This document shows, piece after piece, positions 1-9,228 of a stretch of DNA of 64,000 nt (positions within the stretch are counted from its first letter, which is position 1; each line of letters starts with the position of its first letter). Source of the DNA: DASXHY01 sp036272195. Lineage in GTDB: Bacteria > Verrucomicrobiota > Verrucomicrobiia > Limisphaerales > DASXHY01. Below the pieces are notes generated by a model. That model saw only the letters and a list, made by a program, of their open reading frames with translations. It was not told where the DNA came from and searched no databases. The translations under genes and the position numbers were made by a program. The DNA lies in contig DATAZE010000031.1 of the NCBI GenBank assembly GCA_036272195.1, positions 1-64,000 of the forward strand, written 5' to 3'.

Positions 1-139
1 TCAAATTGTTCGCGCAGGAGATCCGCTTGGCCTTGGCCTTGGCGCTCGCCAGCGCCGGCAATAACAACGCCGCCAAAATCGCGATGATCGCTATCACCAC
101 CAACAATTCGATCAATGTGAATCCGGTACTTCTTTTCAT
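1..139 (-). CDS. Pseudopilin (prepilin-type N-terminal methylation domain), partial
   Basis: The gene starts at the ATG at 139 and runs off the left edge of the window, so only the first 46 residues are visible. They begin MKRST and continue with the type IV prepilin motif GFTLIELLVVIAIIAILA, where cleavage is expected after the Gly and the following Phe is methylated. A hydrophobic helix and an ALASAKAKAKR segment follow, as is usual in verrucomicrobial type II secretion G-like or H-X9-DG pseudopilins. A 41-bp element that recurs in front of the GH31 gene lies 181 bp upstream of this start, so the two genes may share control. The full length and any C-terminal DG motif cannot be seen. Confidence 0.85.
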   Translation of the reverse strand, partial: MKRSTGFTLIELLVVIAIIAILAALLLPALASAKAKAKRISCANNL

Positions 140-319
140 AATCGTGAGGTTTACCGCTCTGGAAAGAAAAACCATCCGTGATGTTCGACGGATAAAGAGC
201 GAGTCGGGTCAACCAGAAAACCTTCCGCCGTCAAACAGCAGGACATCGTGACACTTCGGCTTCTGGTCATGGCATTCATGGAATATTGACTCAAATCCTA
301 GTGTAGAATTTCACGACGC

Positions 320-360
320 GTCTATTCGTATTGTGAACAAACCGATTAGCAATTTGAACT
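320..360 (-). promoter_or_regulatory. 41-bp conserved upstream element, copy 1
   Basis: This 41-bp stretch matches 7112-7152 at 38 of 41 positions. Both copies lie upstream of minus-strand genes (the pseudopilin at 139 and the GH31 gene at 7080). Read on the minus strand it holds TTGCTA and ACGAAT about 17 bp apart, which could be -35 and -10 boxes. The rest of the 140-483 interval contains no gene that I can support. A shared promoter or operator is inferred. Confidence 0.55.
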
Positions 361-483
361 CTATGACGTGTAACTCCCAGAAAGCGCCTACGGTCTTGGA
401 AAAATGATTAGAAAATTGCGGTTGCCCAAACTCTCCTTGAACTTTCCAGGATAACGAAAATCCCCAAAACAGTGTGAGACCTG

Positions 484-3213
484 CTAACTCTGCCTTACCA
501 CGAAATACGGCTGTCCCATCAAATTTGCGCCCAGTCCCGGATACAATCGCGCCCTCGGGCCTTCGCACAGCTCAAAATAATACGCGAGCGGAAATGCTGA
601 GTCCGTGTATTCCGCTGGGATCGCCGCCGACCAATGCTCTGATTTGCCGCCCATGTCCGTTACACGCCAAGTCTCCGCCTGGTTCACGCGCCGGTAATGC
701 AGCCGCGCCGATGCCATGCGGCCCGGTGCCGTCACTTCCACCGTCAAGGCCTGGCCTCGTTTAAAAGTCTTCGGCGCCGTGTGCAAAATCCTTTCCCCAA
801 CCTGTTTTTCCGGCAGCAAAACCAGTTCAGTGGCGTGTTCAATCACACGTGAATTCCCGCTCATGGGCTGCGGCGTTTCGTCCATCTTCTTTTGCATCGC
901 GGCAATGTCCGCGTCAATCGCCGCCAGCCGGTCCGCCCAGTTCCCGCGCAATTCCGGCGTCAAACCGTACGTGACGTCCGCCACATAAGCGCCCTTTGAA
1001 TGGTTCACTAATTCAGCCCACGCCGCGCGCGCCTTGCCGTACGCCGTCACTGCCAGCGCCAGCGCAGGCCGATGCCCACTCTTTTCGTACAACGCATACA
1101 AAACTGCGGCGCGAAATTTCCACGCGAAAAAAAGACCCGTTCCGTTCTGGATTGCCACGTCCACCGACATCCGTCGAAATTCCGGCGCTCCTCGCGGCAG
1201 CGTCGCCCTTTCTGCTCTGGCGAGATGTTCTTTCGCGTCCAAAGCCAGTGTCTCCAGCCATCGTGCGACGTCAGCAGGCGAATATTTGCAGCCTCGCTTT
1301 TCTTGAATCAATTCGCCGGCAAACTGTTCGACCGTCAGGAACATCTGCGGATCCATCGGGCTGACGGTGCCAAACCGCCGTGGGGCCGGCGAATCATCGT
1401 AAAGTCCGCGCCGCGTGTCGGCCATGATCGGCTGGTTGAGATACATCTCCGGCCAGTAGTTGTTATTGCCCGCCGACGGCGCATGCGCGCTCGTGATGAT
1501 CGGCAGCAACCGGCTCGCGCTCGAAAGCGCCGCCTCCGCCGATTCTGCGCCAGGCCCAAATTGTTTGCGCAACATCCGCTGCCACGTCTCCGGCTTCGCG
1601 TCCGGGTTGTAACCCAACCGCCCCCACATCCGGTATGTGTAAAGAAATTTTTCCCAACCACTGCCACCCGTGCTCAAAGTTGCGTCCGCGTAACCGTCGC
1701 GCCCGCCCGGCAGACCCGAGGCCCTGCGCCCCTTGAACGACAGCGGCTCCATCAATTCGAAACCATCCGTTCCGCAAAAACTCCAGTTCCGGCCCAACGC
1801 CGCAGCCATGGCCGGATCGCCCCATAACAGTATCCGCTGCGTTCCCGGCCAGACCCGGTGCAACACCTGGTACTTCCGTCCCTCGGCCAGCAAATCACCA
1901 TAACTGTAACGCAGAAAACTTCGTGAACCGGAGCTGAGCGAAAAAAAACCTTTGTCCTGTGCGTTGCGCGCCGGCATCTCGAGATTGCGGATGGCGGCCT
2001 GCATGTACGGCAACCCAGTGTGTTCCCCCCAAAATTTGGGAGAGATGGTCACGGGAAGTCCCGTCGCCAGCGCCACCTCAATCGTCTTCTGGTCCATGCC
2101 CTTCGCGTGCATATCCAGTTCCAGCGGCCGGCCGGTCCTCACCATTCCGTCAAATACCGTCTTCCAAAAATCATAATTCCCCTCCGGCACCCCGCTCTCG
2201 CCATGAATCCGGATCGTTACGCCCTTAATGGCCAGGCACGCCTCCAGCACCGCCTGCAGTGCGTCACGCGAATACTCCGCTTGCCTGTCGTCCGTCAGCC
2301 CCTCGATGACATAATTCACCCGCGGTCCATCCGTCCATTTGTAACCGTGCGTCCAGATGCCGAGTTGAAAATGCAATCCGCGCAACGCCGCCTCATCGCT
2401 GATGAACTTCAACGTCTCCAAATTCGCCGCCCTTTCCTCGTCGCTGAACCGCGCCACCTTGACGTCATAGCCCGGCACCTGCACTAAAAAGGGATATGCG
2501 AAATAAAAATAGCCGTCGCGCAAACCCGACGATCCGTCGTAGCCGATTCCCAGGGCGAGGTTAAACCGGTTGAATCGCTGCGCAGCCAGCATCGTCAGGT
2601 AATCGCGCCAGAACGCACGATCATGATACCAGGTCTTGTCTTCGACCTCGCTGACCAGTGATCGCATCGCACTACGGATGCAGTTCGCGGGACGTTCCAA
2701 CGATGATTCCACACCACGTAAAGCTGCCATCGGATTTTCAGCCTGCTTCACCCGGTCCGCCAAATCTAAAAGAGCATAAACCAATCCCTGCGTGTCCGCT
2801 CCAATGGCCAGCAATACCTTGTTCCCGCCAATGGTAGTATGCCCCAAACCCAATCCTTCCGGCACATCTGGCAGGTTTATTCCACCGGCCCGCGCCTCCG
2901 CCGATTCGCGGCCCGCGGCTACGATGCTTTCCTGTCCGGCGGAAACCTGTTCCAAAGCATTACAAATCCTCGCCGAAACTCCGCGCGCGTTGAGCGCTGC
3001 CTGCAAATATCCAGCCGCCCACCTGGATGGCGCCGCCTGCGCCACGGCGTCATTCGAGACCAACACAATGGCCAAAGGTCTTCCCCCATCCGCCGCCCAG
3101 AGGTATTCCGTAAGCAGCGGCGACGACGCCGCGCCTGCGGCGACCGTCGCGCTTTTGGCTATGAATCTTCTCCGGCTAAGTCCCTTTCCGCTATTGTGGC
3201 TCCTTTTACCCAT
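484..3213 (-). CDS. Secreted glycoside hydrolase-like protein (GH67/GH20-type N-domain plus TIM barrel)
   Basis: A 909-residue protein starting at the ATG at 3213; the open frame reaches a TTG four codons earlier, but ATG followed by a Tat signal is better. The N-terminus carries a twin-arginine motif (LSRRRFIAKSA) and an Ala-rich export helix. Residues ~45-160 (from LAIVLVSNDAVAQ to LLDLADRV) resemble the non-catalytic N-domain of GH67 alpha-glucuronidases and GH20 hexosaminidases. A long TIM-barrel-like region follows (RFNRFNLALGIGYDG, GLHFQLGIWTHGYKW, IRIHGESG). A beta-sandwich-like tail closes the protein. I cannot assign a CAZy family or identify the catalytic pair with confidence. It lies downstream of the GH31 gene on the same strand, which suggests joint breakdown of an acidic or branched glycan. 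Confidence 0.6.
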   Translation of the reverse strand: MGKRSHNSGKGLSRRRFIAKSATVAAGAASSPLLTEYLWAADGGRPLAIVLVSNDAVAQAAPSRWAAGYLQAALNARGVSARICNALEQVSAGQESIVAAGRESAEARAGGINLPDVPEGLGLGHTTIGGNKVLLAIGADTQGLVYALLDLADRVKQAENPMAALRGVESSLERPANCIRSAMRSLVSEVEDKTWYHDRAFWRDYLTMLAAQRFNRFNLALGIGYDGSSGLRDGYFYFAYPFLVQVPGYDVKVARFSDEERAANLETLKFISDEAALRGLHFQLGIWTHGYKWTDGPRVNYVIEGLTDDRQAEYSRDALQAVLEACLAIKGVTIRIHGESGVPEGNYDFWKTVFDGMVRTGRPLELDMHAKGMDQKTIEVALATGLPVTISPKFWGEHTGLPYMQAAIRNLEMPARNAQDKGFFSLSSGSRSFLRYSYGDLLAEGRKYQVLHRVWPGTQRILLWGDPAMAAALGRNWSFCGTDGFELMEPLSFKGRRASGLPGGRDGYADATLSTGGSGWEKFLYTYRMWGRLGYNPDAKPETWQRMLRKQFGPGAESAEAALSSASRLLPIITSAHAPSAGNNNYWPEMYLNQPIMADTRRGLYDDSPAPRRFGTVSPMDPQMFLTVEQFAGELIQEKRGCKYSPADVARWLETLALDAKEHLARAERATLPRGAPEFRRMSVDVAIQNGTGLFFAWKFRAAVLYALYEKSGHRPALALAVTAYGKARAAWAELVNHSKGAYVADVTYGLTPELRGNWADRLAAIDADIAAMQKKMDETPQPMSGNSRVIEHATELVLLPEKQVGERILHTAPKTFKRGQALTVEVTAPGRMASARLHYRRVNQAETWRVTDMGGKSEHWSAAIPAEYTDSAFPLAYYFELCEGPRARLYPGLGANLMGQPYFVVRQS

Positions 3214-3276
3214 GTGGATGACCAACCCGATGTGGGTTGGGAGCGAGGTTCGAGAATTCGTCCGTTGGAGTCAAAA

Positions 3277-3301
3277 TTTCGACCCGTAAGGAGAGTCGAA
3301 A
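3277..3301 (-). terminator. Possible terminator in the GH31 / GH67-like interval
   Basis: A 7-bp perfect stem (TTTCGAC at 3277-3283, GTCGAAA at 3295-3301) with an 11-nt loop is followed on the minus strand by TTTTGA. It sits in the 333-bp interval 3214-3546, which otherwise holds no gene I can support, about 245 bp past the GH31 stop and 64 bp before the next start. It could partly separate the two genes. Confidence 0.35.
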
Positions 3302-3546
3302 AAAATTTCCTTCCCGAAAGGGTTTCCGGTGGCGGATGGCGTATAGATCTCTTCGTTTCATACGGCGAATTCTCCCCTCACCAGAATACGCGGATTGGTG
3401 GTGCTGACCTTGAAAGCTCGTCCGGGATTTCTCGATCTCCAAAATTTCGATATCGGCCCCGAACGATACGACCGTCCAGGCGGCAATTAATGCACAGGCT
3501 GCCAGCTTCTTTTTCACCCTCTCAGAATGTTCACATTTGACTGTTT

Positions 3547-6500
3547 TTAATTCTTGCCGGCGCTGAGGTTGAGTTCGATTGTCCGGGCCGCCGTCTTCGA
3601 CCGGCCAGTGTCCGAGGCCATGCAAATCACCAAACGGTTGCCAGCTTGGTCAGCTTGCCAGCCTGCCGATGTCGCATCAAATCCGGATGACGCGAGCTTT
3701 GGCAGGACTTTGCCGTCCACCTTCACCGTGGCGGCATCGCTGACGCCATACACCAGCAGATAAGCCGTTTCAGGACGGTTTTCGAGTTTCCAGGTAATGC
3801 CATTAACCTTCGATTGTACTGTCACTTTTGCCGCTTTTCCTTCCTCATTGACCGGCGAAACGGTTTCATTCTCCCCGGGCGGTGTGACAATCATTACACT
3901 GACGCGGCCACCACTCATGCTGCGACCGAATTGTAATTCCCGATTCAGTTGCGCTGGCACGACTGCCCCCGGTTTCAAATAAACCGGGATCACGTCCAAT
4001 GGGACGTCGGTTTTGACATCAGCGGGGCCCGTGACCGTTTTTCCATCCCACAAACTTGTCCAAACGCCGGAGGGAAAGGCAATGATCCTGAAATTGTCTT
4101 CGTTGATGACCGGGGCAACGAGCATATCTCCACCGAACATGTATTCATCCCTCACGGCGGCCACTGGCAATTCGCCGGGAAAAGATAAGGGCATGGAACG
4201 CATGATGGGAACACCCGTCTCACTCGCCACGACGGCGGCATTGTAGGTGTAATTCAATATATTTTCCCGAACCCACGCATCGTATTTGTAGCTGGCCACG
4301 GCGGCGTCTCCAAAATACCACGGGTCGCGCGTTGCCTTTCCGTGAGGTCGCCAGATCGGACTGAAACAGCCGAATTCAATCCAGCGCATATAAACCGCAG
4401 GTTCTGGCAAGCCAAAATATCCGCCCAGATCACTGCCCCAGGTGGAAAAACCGCAGGCGCACAGATTCAGCGCACCGGTCAGGACGGCTTTAAGACCGTC
4501 AAAATCGGATGGGTGATCGCCCGCAAATTGGCCCAGCCAATGTTGCGTGCCGGGTGAGCCCGCCCGGCCGTACAGGATGAAATCATCCCCGCGCTTTTCC
4601 CGGTAGAGTTCGCTGATCGCCTTATGATATTCAAAGGAGTAAAAATTGTGCATCTCATCGCCGCGCCTGCCGTCATGAAATACGGCATCGTCCGGCACCA
4701 TGTCGCCGAAGTCCACCATGCTTCCCGCCACGCCGGCATCCAACTCGCGCTTTAACGCGCGCCGGACAAGCTCCTTCGCTTTCGGGTTGGTGAAATCCAC
4801 GTACATATCCCTGGGGCCGGGGGCGGTGTTCCCGTTTGGGAAGCGCAGAACGGGAAGCTCTTCGGGTTTCATTTCCGGCATGAGCGATTCTGGCCGGCGA
4901 ACCGCGGGCATGTAATAGCCCAACACTTTGATGCCATGCGCGCCCATGAATTTATTCAGTTCAGGCGAACTTGCCGAGGGGCCTTCGGCGTAAATCGCGG
5001 AATGTGGAATGTCTAGCGCCGCGAATTGGTTGAATGTGTTCTCTTCTTCGGCAACCGCATTGCCCAATGGACCGTGCGCCCAGGCACCGCCGCCGCGGCC
5101 CATCCAAGGTTCAAAGACCCACTTGGGCGGCAACGGCACCCTGCCCGTCAGTGCCGTGTACGAGCGCAACGCCTGCTGCGGCGTCTCGATCCAAAAGTAG
5201 TAATCCAATATCGGACCTTGTTGCGTCAGGCGATATTTGGCCGGATCCGCCTTCCTAAAATCGCCCCTTAACCGATAGGTTGAATTATCAAAAACCGAAT
5301 AGCCCTTGGAACTGTGATAGATTGGCACGAGTTTGTAGGTGGTATTCCTTAGACCCTGCCCGTTTCCCAGCCAGTCGTCGGAACCCCAAAGTGTAAACAC
5401 GTTCCCATTTTCATTGAAGACATCGTAGCGCTCACCAAAGCCATAAATGACCTCGTTTGAATCAAGCTGGTTCTTGAAATCCACCGCGAGAACTTTGCCG
5501 TCCGCGCCGAACCGGAACCTTAGATCATTCACGCCGATTTGCGTCACGACCTTTCCAGTGGCGTTGTAAAAATCAATTGAAAATGGCTTGAGATTCACAG
5601 CCACCTTGCCATCGGCGGTCTGGAGCGTCCATGATTTTGAGGATCGGCTGGCTTTTATCGGCAACCAGTCAGCCGGTTTGAAAAAACCTTCATCGCGGCC
5701 ATAGATTCTTATGCCGCCGGTTTTCGGCAGAGCAAGGTGCAGATCAATGTTGCGGCCGCCGGCTTCGCACCGCATCAACAGTGTGTTGTCTTTCATTGCC
5801 AGGCTGTCCACGCTGGCGACCGGCGTCCATTCCTCATCTCGAATATCGCCCGGCGATTCATCGGCAAACCACCACCGGGAAATTTTATCAACCTGTCCCA
5901 AGTACGTATCCAATAATTGACACGCGCTCGGAATATCATTTTTCTCAAAAGCGGCGTTCATTTTTTGGCGAAAATATTTTAGCGTTAGATCATTGGTCAA
6001 AGCCTCGCTGACTCGCGGGCGGAAAATCCATCCTTCCAGTAGCAACAGGTCCGTCCATCGCTGCGTGAGATACAGGCGTTGACCCAGATTATTCGTGTCC
6101 GTTGGCGTGGATAAGGAGGATTCCAATTGCCAGACTTGCTTGAGAGTTTCCGCATCGGGATAAGTCAACACTGCCGGAATCTGCCAGTGGAGCATGCCGG
6201 AAGGCAATTCGCAAAGGCTGGCCTGACATGGTGCCGGCTCAGGGCTGCCAGCGGGTTCAGCCTTGATAAAAAGGTCCACTGGCAGCAATTCGTTGAAGTC
6301 AATCGCGGCGGGACTGCTGTATTCACCGTCGCGCCAACGGGTCCGAAGGGGCAAAAATCCAAAGCTGGATTTTGCGGTCCCACCCACGGTCTTCCACGGT
6401 ATTTTAAAAAAGGCGGTCCATTCATCAGCCCCCTTGGAAACGCTGACTTCAAACGCCCCCACGTCCCCGGATCGAACCCCCTGGTCTGCCTGGGCGGCAT

Positions 6501-7080
6501 CTTTCAAGACCCGGCTGCAGCCAAGTTTCAAGCCATCCGGCGTCGTCGCGAATTGGTAGCACGTTGGATTGGCGAGGTCCGGCTGGACGAAGAAATCCAC
6601 TTCATCGGGAAGCGGCGGCCAGGAATCCGATGCGCCAGGCGAACCCTGCATCGAATACCAGCTAGTCGCACGATTGGTATCGGGATAAGTCTTGTCCGAA
6701 ACGGGGAAGGCCATATCCCGTTCCTTGCAACGAAACACCACGAAGAGCGTGTCCTGATTATAAGTAATATGGCATTCAGTCGCCGTCACCGGACGATTTT
6801 CACCGCCGGTACGGTAAAAGCGATCCAGCACAATCGTGTGCTCATGGTCAGCCAGCACGTCCTCCAATGAAGGAGAACCTTCCCAAGGCGACTTCAGGAC
6901 AATCACGCTGGTTCCCCACGTTAGTTGTCTCTCCGGCTCCGCTCCCCAAACCGCTTTGCAATCGAGAAGGGCCATGAGCAACAGCACAAAGAGTGACAAA
7001 ATCGTACTGATCAAAGGCTGGCTCGACTTGGAAATCGCCCGTTTGTTTCCGGGACTTGGGCGCGCAGACACAGAATTCAT
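3547..7080 (-). CDS. GH31-family glycoside hydrolase with N-terminal CBM9-like domain
   Basis: A 1177-residue secreted enzyme. I start it at the ATG at 7080, because the frame opens eight codons earlier only with TTG and this ATG leads into a good signal peptide (ISTILSLFVLLLMALL...AVWGA). Residues ~45-235 look like a CBM9/DOMON-type sugar-binding sandwich (HITYNQDTLFVVFRCKERD, EVDFFVQPD, FKIPWKTVGG). The GH31 barrel follows, with VIYGFGERYDVFNENG, WVFEPWMGRGGG, the nucleophile segment SMVDFGD (Asp near residue 788) and the acid/base segment FAGDHPSDF (~855). The C-terminal beta domains are typical for GH31. Family members are retaining alpha-glycosidases or transglycosidases (alpha-glucosidase, alpha-xylosidase, sulfoquinovosidase). 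Substrate is unassigned. The neighbouring regulator at 7219 probably controls it. Confidence 0.88.
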   Translation of the reverse strand: MNSVSARPSPGNKRAISKSSQPLISTILSLFVLLLMALLDCKAVWGAEPERQLTWGTSVIVLKSPWEGSPSLEDVLADHEHTIVLDRFYRTGGENRPVTATECHITYNQDTLFVVFRCKERDMAFPVSDKTYPDTNRATSWYSMQGSPGASDSWPPLPDEVDFFVQPDLANPTCYQFATTPDGLKLGCSRVLKDAAQADQGVRSGDVGAFEVSVSKGADEWTAFFKIPWKTVGGTAKSSFGFLPLRTRWRDGEYSSPAAIDFNELLPVDLFIKAEPAGSPEPAPCQASLCELPSGMLHWQIPAVLTYPDAETLKQVWQLESSLSTPTDTNNLGQRLYLTQRWTDLLLLEGWIFRPRVSEALTNDLTLKYFRQKMNAAFEKNDIPSACQLLDTYLGQVDKISRWWFADESPGDIRDEEWTPVASVDSLAMKDNTLLMRCEAGGRNIDLHLALPKTGGIRIYGRDEGFFKPADWLPIKASRSSKSWTLQTADGKVAVNLKPFSIDFYNATGKVVTQIGVNDLRFRFGADGKVLAVDFKNQLDSNEVIYGFGERYDVFNENGNVFTLWGSDDWLGNGQGLRNTTYKLVPIYHSSKGYSVFDNSTYRLRGDFRKADPAKYRLTQQGPILDYYFWIETPQQALRSYTALTGRVPLPPKWVFEPWMGRGGGAWAHGPLGNAVAEEENTFNQFAALDIPHSAIYAEGPSASSPELNKFMGAHGIKVLGYYMPAVRRPESLMPEMKPEELPVLRFPNGNTAPGPRDMYVDFTNPKAKELVRRALKRELDAGVAGSMVDFGDMVPDDAVFHDGRRGDEMHNFYSFEYHKAISELYREKRGDDFILYGRAGSPGTQHWLGQFAGDHPSDFDGLKAVLTGALNLCACGFSTWGSDLGGYFGLPEPAVYMRWIEFGCFSPIWRPHGKATRDPWYFGDAAVASYKYDAWVRENILNYTYNAAVVASETGVPIMRSMPLSFPGELPVAAVRDEYMFGGDMLVAPVINEDNFRIIAFPSGVWTSLWDGKTVTGPADVKTDVPLDVIPVYLKPGAVVPAQLNRELQFGRSMSGGRVSVMIVTPPGENETVSPVNEEGKAAKVTVQSKVNGITWKLENRPETAYLLVYGVSDAATVKVDGKVLPKLASSGFDATSAGWQADQAGNRLVICMASDTGRSKTAARTIELNLSAGKN

Positions 7081-7111
7081 TAGCCGGATGCTAGGAAGAA
7101 ACAAATGGCCG

Positions 7112-7152
7112 GTCTATTCGTATTCTGAACAAACCGGTTGGCAATTTGAACT
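7112..7152 (-). promoter_or_regulatory. 41-bp conserved upstream element, copy 2
   Basis: The second copy of the element at 320-360 (38 of 41 identical), 32-72 bp upstream of the GH31 start. On the minus strand it contains TTGCCA and ACGAAT 17 bp apart, fitting a sigma70-like promoter. It also contains CCAACCGGTTTG, a near-palindrome centred on CG like many LacI-family operators. The palindrome is weaker in copy 1. Confidence 0.55.
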
Positions 7153-7218
7153 TCATGATTCGAATTGTCGTATTCTGTCAAAAATAAAAAAGCGTTCCTC
7201 CTGGCTTCCCCGGAACAT

Positions 7219-8214
7219 TCAAGTTGTCAGGCGATAAACGGGACGCTGTGTAAGAATGATGTGACGTGCATTGCCTGATTGGCTAGCCAGACGCCGTCGG
7301 ATAGTCTCAATGGCGACGGATGTCATCTCGTCCCACTCGATGGCGATGGTCGAGAGGTGCAATTCCTCGGCCACGGGAGCGTTGTCATGGCCAATAATTG
7401 CCGGCCGTCTTATTTTTTGCGTCTCACAATGCAAAAGGAGAGCCTCGGCCAATCGGTCGTTGACACAAAAAATGCCGTCCTTTCCGATTGCCAATGCCCG
7501 CGCCGCCACCTTTGCTCCGTCTTCAAGATACCAGCCGCCCGCGCTTATCACCCGGCTTTTGGGCAGACAGGAAAGAAAACCGCGCACCCTGTTCTTGCTC
7601 CGTTTATCGGCTGCCGGCCCTGCGAGCACAAGAAACCTTCGCCCCCCCTGCACGTGTTCCCGGAGCGCCTCCGCGGCGCACACGCCCGCGGAAAAATCGT
7701 CGGTCGCCACGGCGTCAACCAAAGTCGCTGTCAAACCCGGCTCGGGACGGTCGTTGAGCAAAAGCGCGTAACGGCGGGCGGAAGCAGCTTCCGCCAGCAA
7801 TGCCGGCACTTCCCAAAGGACTGGATAGTAATCAACTGACAAGTGGGAATTATTGGACGGCCAGCGAACCACATGCGGCACTTTGGCTTCCCGCAATCCT
7901 CGCTGAAGATGCTCAAGCAGGTTGGCGCCAAAACTTCCCGGCCGTCGCGCCCGGGCATGGAACCATAACTCGACTCCGCGCAAAAGCGGCCGCTGCCCGG
8001 CCACATACGTCCCGGAAGCAGCCCGGCGCTCCAGCAAGCCTTCGACGCTCAATTCTGTCACGACGCGGTGAGCGGTCTGATAGCTGACTCCATAGCGCTT
8101 CGCCAGCGCCCGGTTGGAGAGAAAACGATCTCCCGGCTTATGGAAGCCGTCCTTGATCCGGACGATCAGTTTGGTTTTCAGCAGGTTGACTTTTTCGGTC
8201 CTCGGACGCGACAT
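7219..8214 (-). CDS. GntR-LacI hybrid transcriptional regulator
   Basis: A 331-residue regulator. Residues ~8-70 form a GntR-type winged helix (KPGDRFLSNRALAKRYGVSYQTAHRVVTELSVEGLLERRAASGTYVA). Residues ~80-331 form a LacI/periplasmic-binding-type sensor (VDAVATDDFSAGVCAAEAL, KDGIFCVNDRLAEALL, IGHDNAPVAEEL, TIAIEWDEM). This combination occurs in AraR-like sugar regulators: a sugar or sugar phosphate binds the C-domain and releases the operator. It stands between the GH31/GH67-like genes and the divergent sugar operon starting at 8419, so it probably controls both sides. Tandem 12-bp motifs at 8294-8317 in front of it are candidate operators. The inducer is unknown. Confidence 0.85.
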   Translation of the reverse strand: MSRPRTEKVNLLKTKLIVRIKDGFHKPGDRFLSNRALAKRYGVSYQTAHRVVTELSVEGLLERRAASGTYVAGQRPLLRGVELWFHARARRPGSFGANLLEHLQRGLREAKVPHVVRWPSNNSHLSVDYYPVLWEVPALLAEAASARRYALLLNDRPEPGLTATLVDAVATDDFSAGVCAAEALREHVQGGRRFLVLAGPAADKRSKNRVRGFLSCLPKSRVISAGGWYLEDGAKVAARALAIGKDGIFCVNDRLAEALLLHCETQKIRRPAIIGHDNAPVAEELHLSTIAIEWDEMTSVAIETIRRRLASQSGNARHIILTQRPVYRLTT

Positions 8215-8273
8215 GTTTTCCTTTTCATTATGCTCGTTGTTGAAGCAAAAAATTCGAGCGGCAACGCTGCGTT

Positions 8274-8317
8274 TTAATCATATCAGTTCATCGGTTATCA
8301 TACCAGTTGTCATACAA
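8274..8317. promoter_or_regulatory. Candidate operator: tandem 12-bp motifs between regulator and sugar operon
   Basis: Two adjacent 12-mers, GTTATCATACCA (8294-8305) and GTTGTCATACAA (8306-8317), agree at 10 of 12 positions. A weaker third, TTAATCATATCA (8274-8285), agrees with the first at 9 of 12. They lie in the divergent region between the GntR-LacI regulator (8214) and the SDR gene (8419). A related TGTCATACAA word occurs on the minus strand at 15239-15248, beyond the last operon gene. Binding by the neighbouring regulator is inferred. Confidence 0.45.
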
Positions 8318-8418
8318 AGTGTTCAATTAAATTGACGAATACTTTTTTCCCATCCATGGTGGAGTATCTTGCAGACGGAATCATTTCCCACGCATGTCAC
8401 CGCCGGCTGTCTGACATC

Positions 8419-9228
8419 ATGAAACTGAGCGGCTCATCGAACCTGTTGGCCGGGAGGAAGCTCGTTGTCATCGGCGGGACGGCGGGCCTGGGCCTCTCGG
8501 CAGTCAAAGCGTTTGTCACGGCGGGCGCGCGGGTCCTGGCTGTCGGTCTGAAGCCAGAGAATGTGGCCGCAGCGCAGCGTGAAGTCGGCGAGGCTGCCAC
8601 GATGATGTGTGGCGATGCCACTTGTCCGGACACTGCGGTCTCAGCGGTGGCAAAAGCCGTTGCGGAGTTTGGCGGAGTGGATGGTCTGTATCACGTGGCC
8701 GGCGGCTCCGGGCGGCAGTATGGGGACGGCCCGTTGCACGAGATCAGTGACCAGGGTTGGGAAGCAACCTTGAAGCTGAACCTGACTTCGCTCTTTTATT
8801 CCAACCGCGCGGTCGTGCGCCAGTTCCTTGCGCAGGGCACAGGCGGGACGGTTTTGAATATGGGGTCGGTGCTGGGTTTCTCGCCCTCGCCGGCCTATTT
8901 TGCCACTCACGCCTACGCCACCGCGAAATGTGCGGTGGACGGCTTCACCAAAAGCTGTGCCGCGTTCTACGCGCCGAAAGGAGTCCGCTTCAATGTTCTT
9001 GCGCCTGGATTGACGGAAACGCCCATGGCGCAACGCGCCATCAACGACGCCACCATCCGAGCCTTTATCAAAACCAAACAACCGCTGGCCGGCGGGCGCC
9101 CCGGGCGCACCACCGATCTCGATGCAGCCGCGGTCTATTTCATGAGCGATGCTTCCAGCTTCACGACGGGACAAGTGCTGGCTGTGGATGGTGGCTGGTG
9201 CGTAAGCGAGGGGCAGCTTCAGCCATGA
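8419..9228 (+). CDS. SDR-family NAD(P)-dependent oxidoreductase
   Basis: A 269-residue short-chain dehydrogenase/reductase, first gene of a seven-gene operon. I prefer the ATG at 8419 over the upstream TTG-opened frame because the Rossmann fold begins soon after it. Visible motifs are GGTAGLGLSAV (the TGxxxGxG cofactor loop), the catalytic Ser in NMGSVLGFSP, the YATAK form of YxxxK, and the LAPGLTETPM loop. It probably oxidises or reduces a hydroxyl or keto group on a sugar, sugar acid or lactone. It overlaps the ROK kinase by 4 bp (ATGA), which indicates translational coupling. Substrate is unknown. Confidence 0.88.
   Translation: MKLSGSSNLLAGRKLVVIGGTAGLGLSAVKAFVTAGARVLAVGLKPENVAAAQREVGEAATMMCGDATCPDTAVSAVAKAVAEFGGVDGLYHVAGGSGRQYGDGPLHEISDQGWEATLKLNLTSLFYSNRAVVRQFLAQGTGGTVLNMGSVLGFSPSPAYFATHAYATAKCAVDGFTKSCAAFYAPKGVRFNVLAPGLTETPMAQRAINDATIRAFIKTKQPLAGGRPGRTTDLDAAAVYFMSDASSFTTGQVLAVDGGWCVSEGQLQP

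Noticed and set aside
1072..1827. A 251-codon plus-strand frame inside the GH67-like gene
   Set aside because: Arg- and Pro-rich composition typical of an antisense shadow of a GC-rich coding region.
3206..3625. A 139-codon minus-strand frame across the GH31/GH67-like interval
   Set aside because: It overlaps the ends of both real genes, has no family features and includes the terminator-like hairpin.
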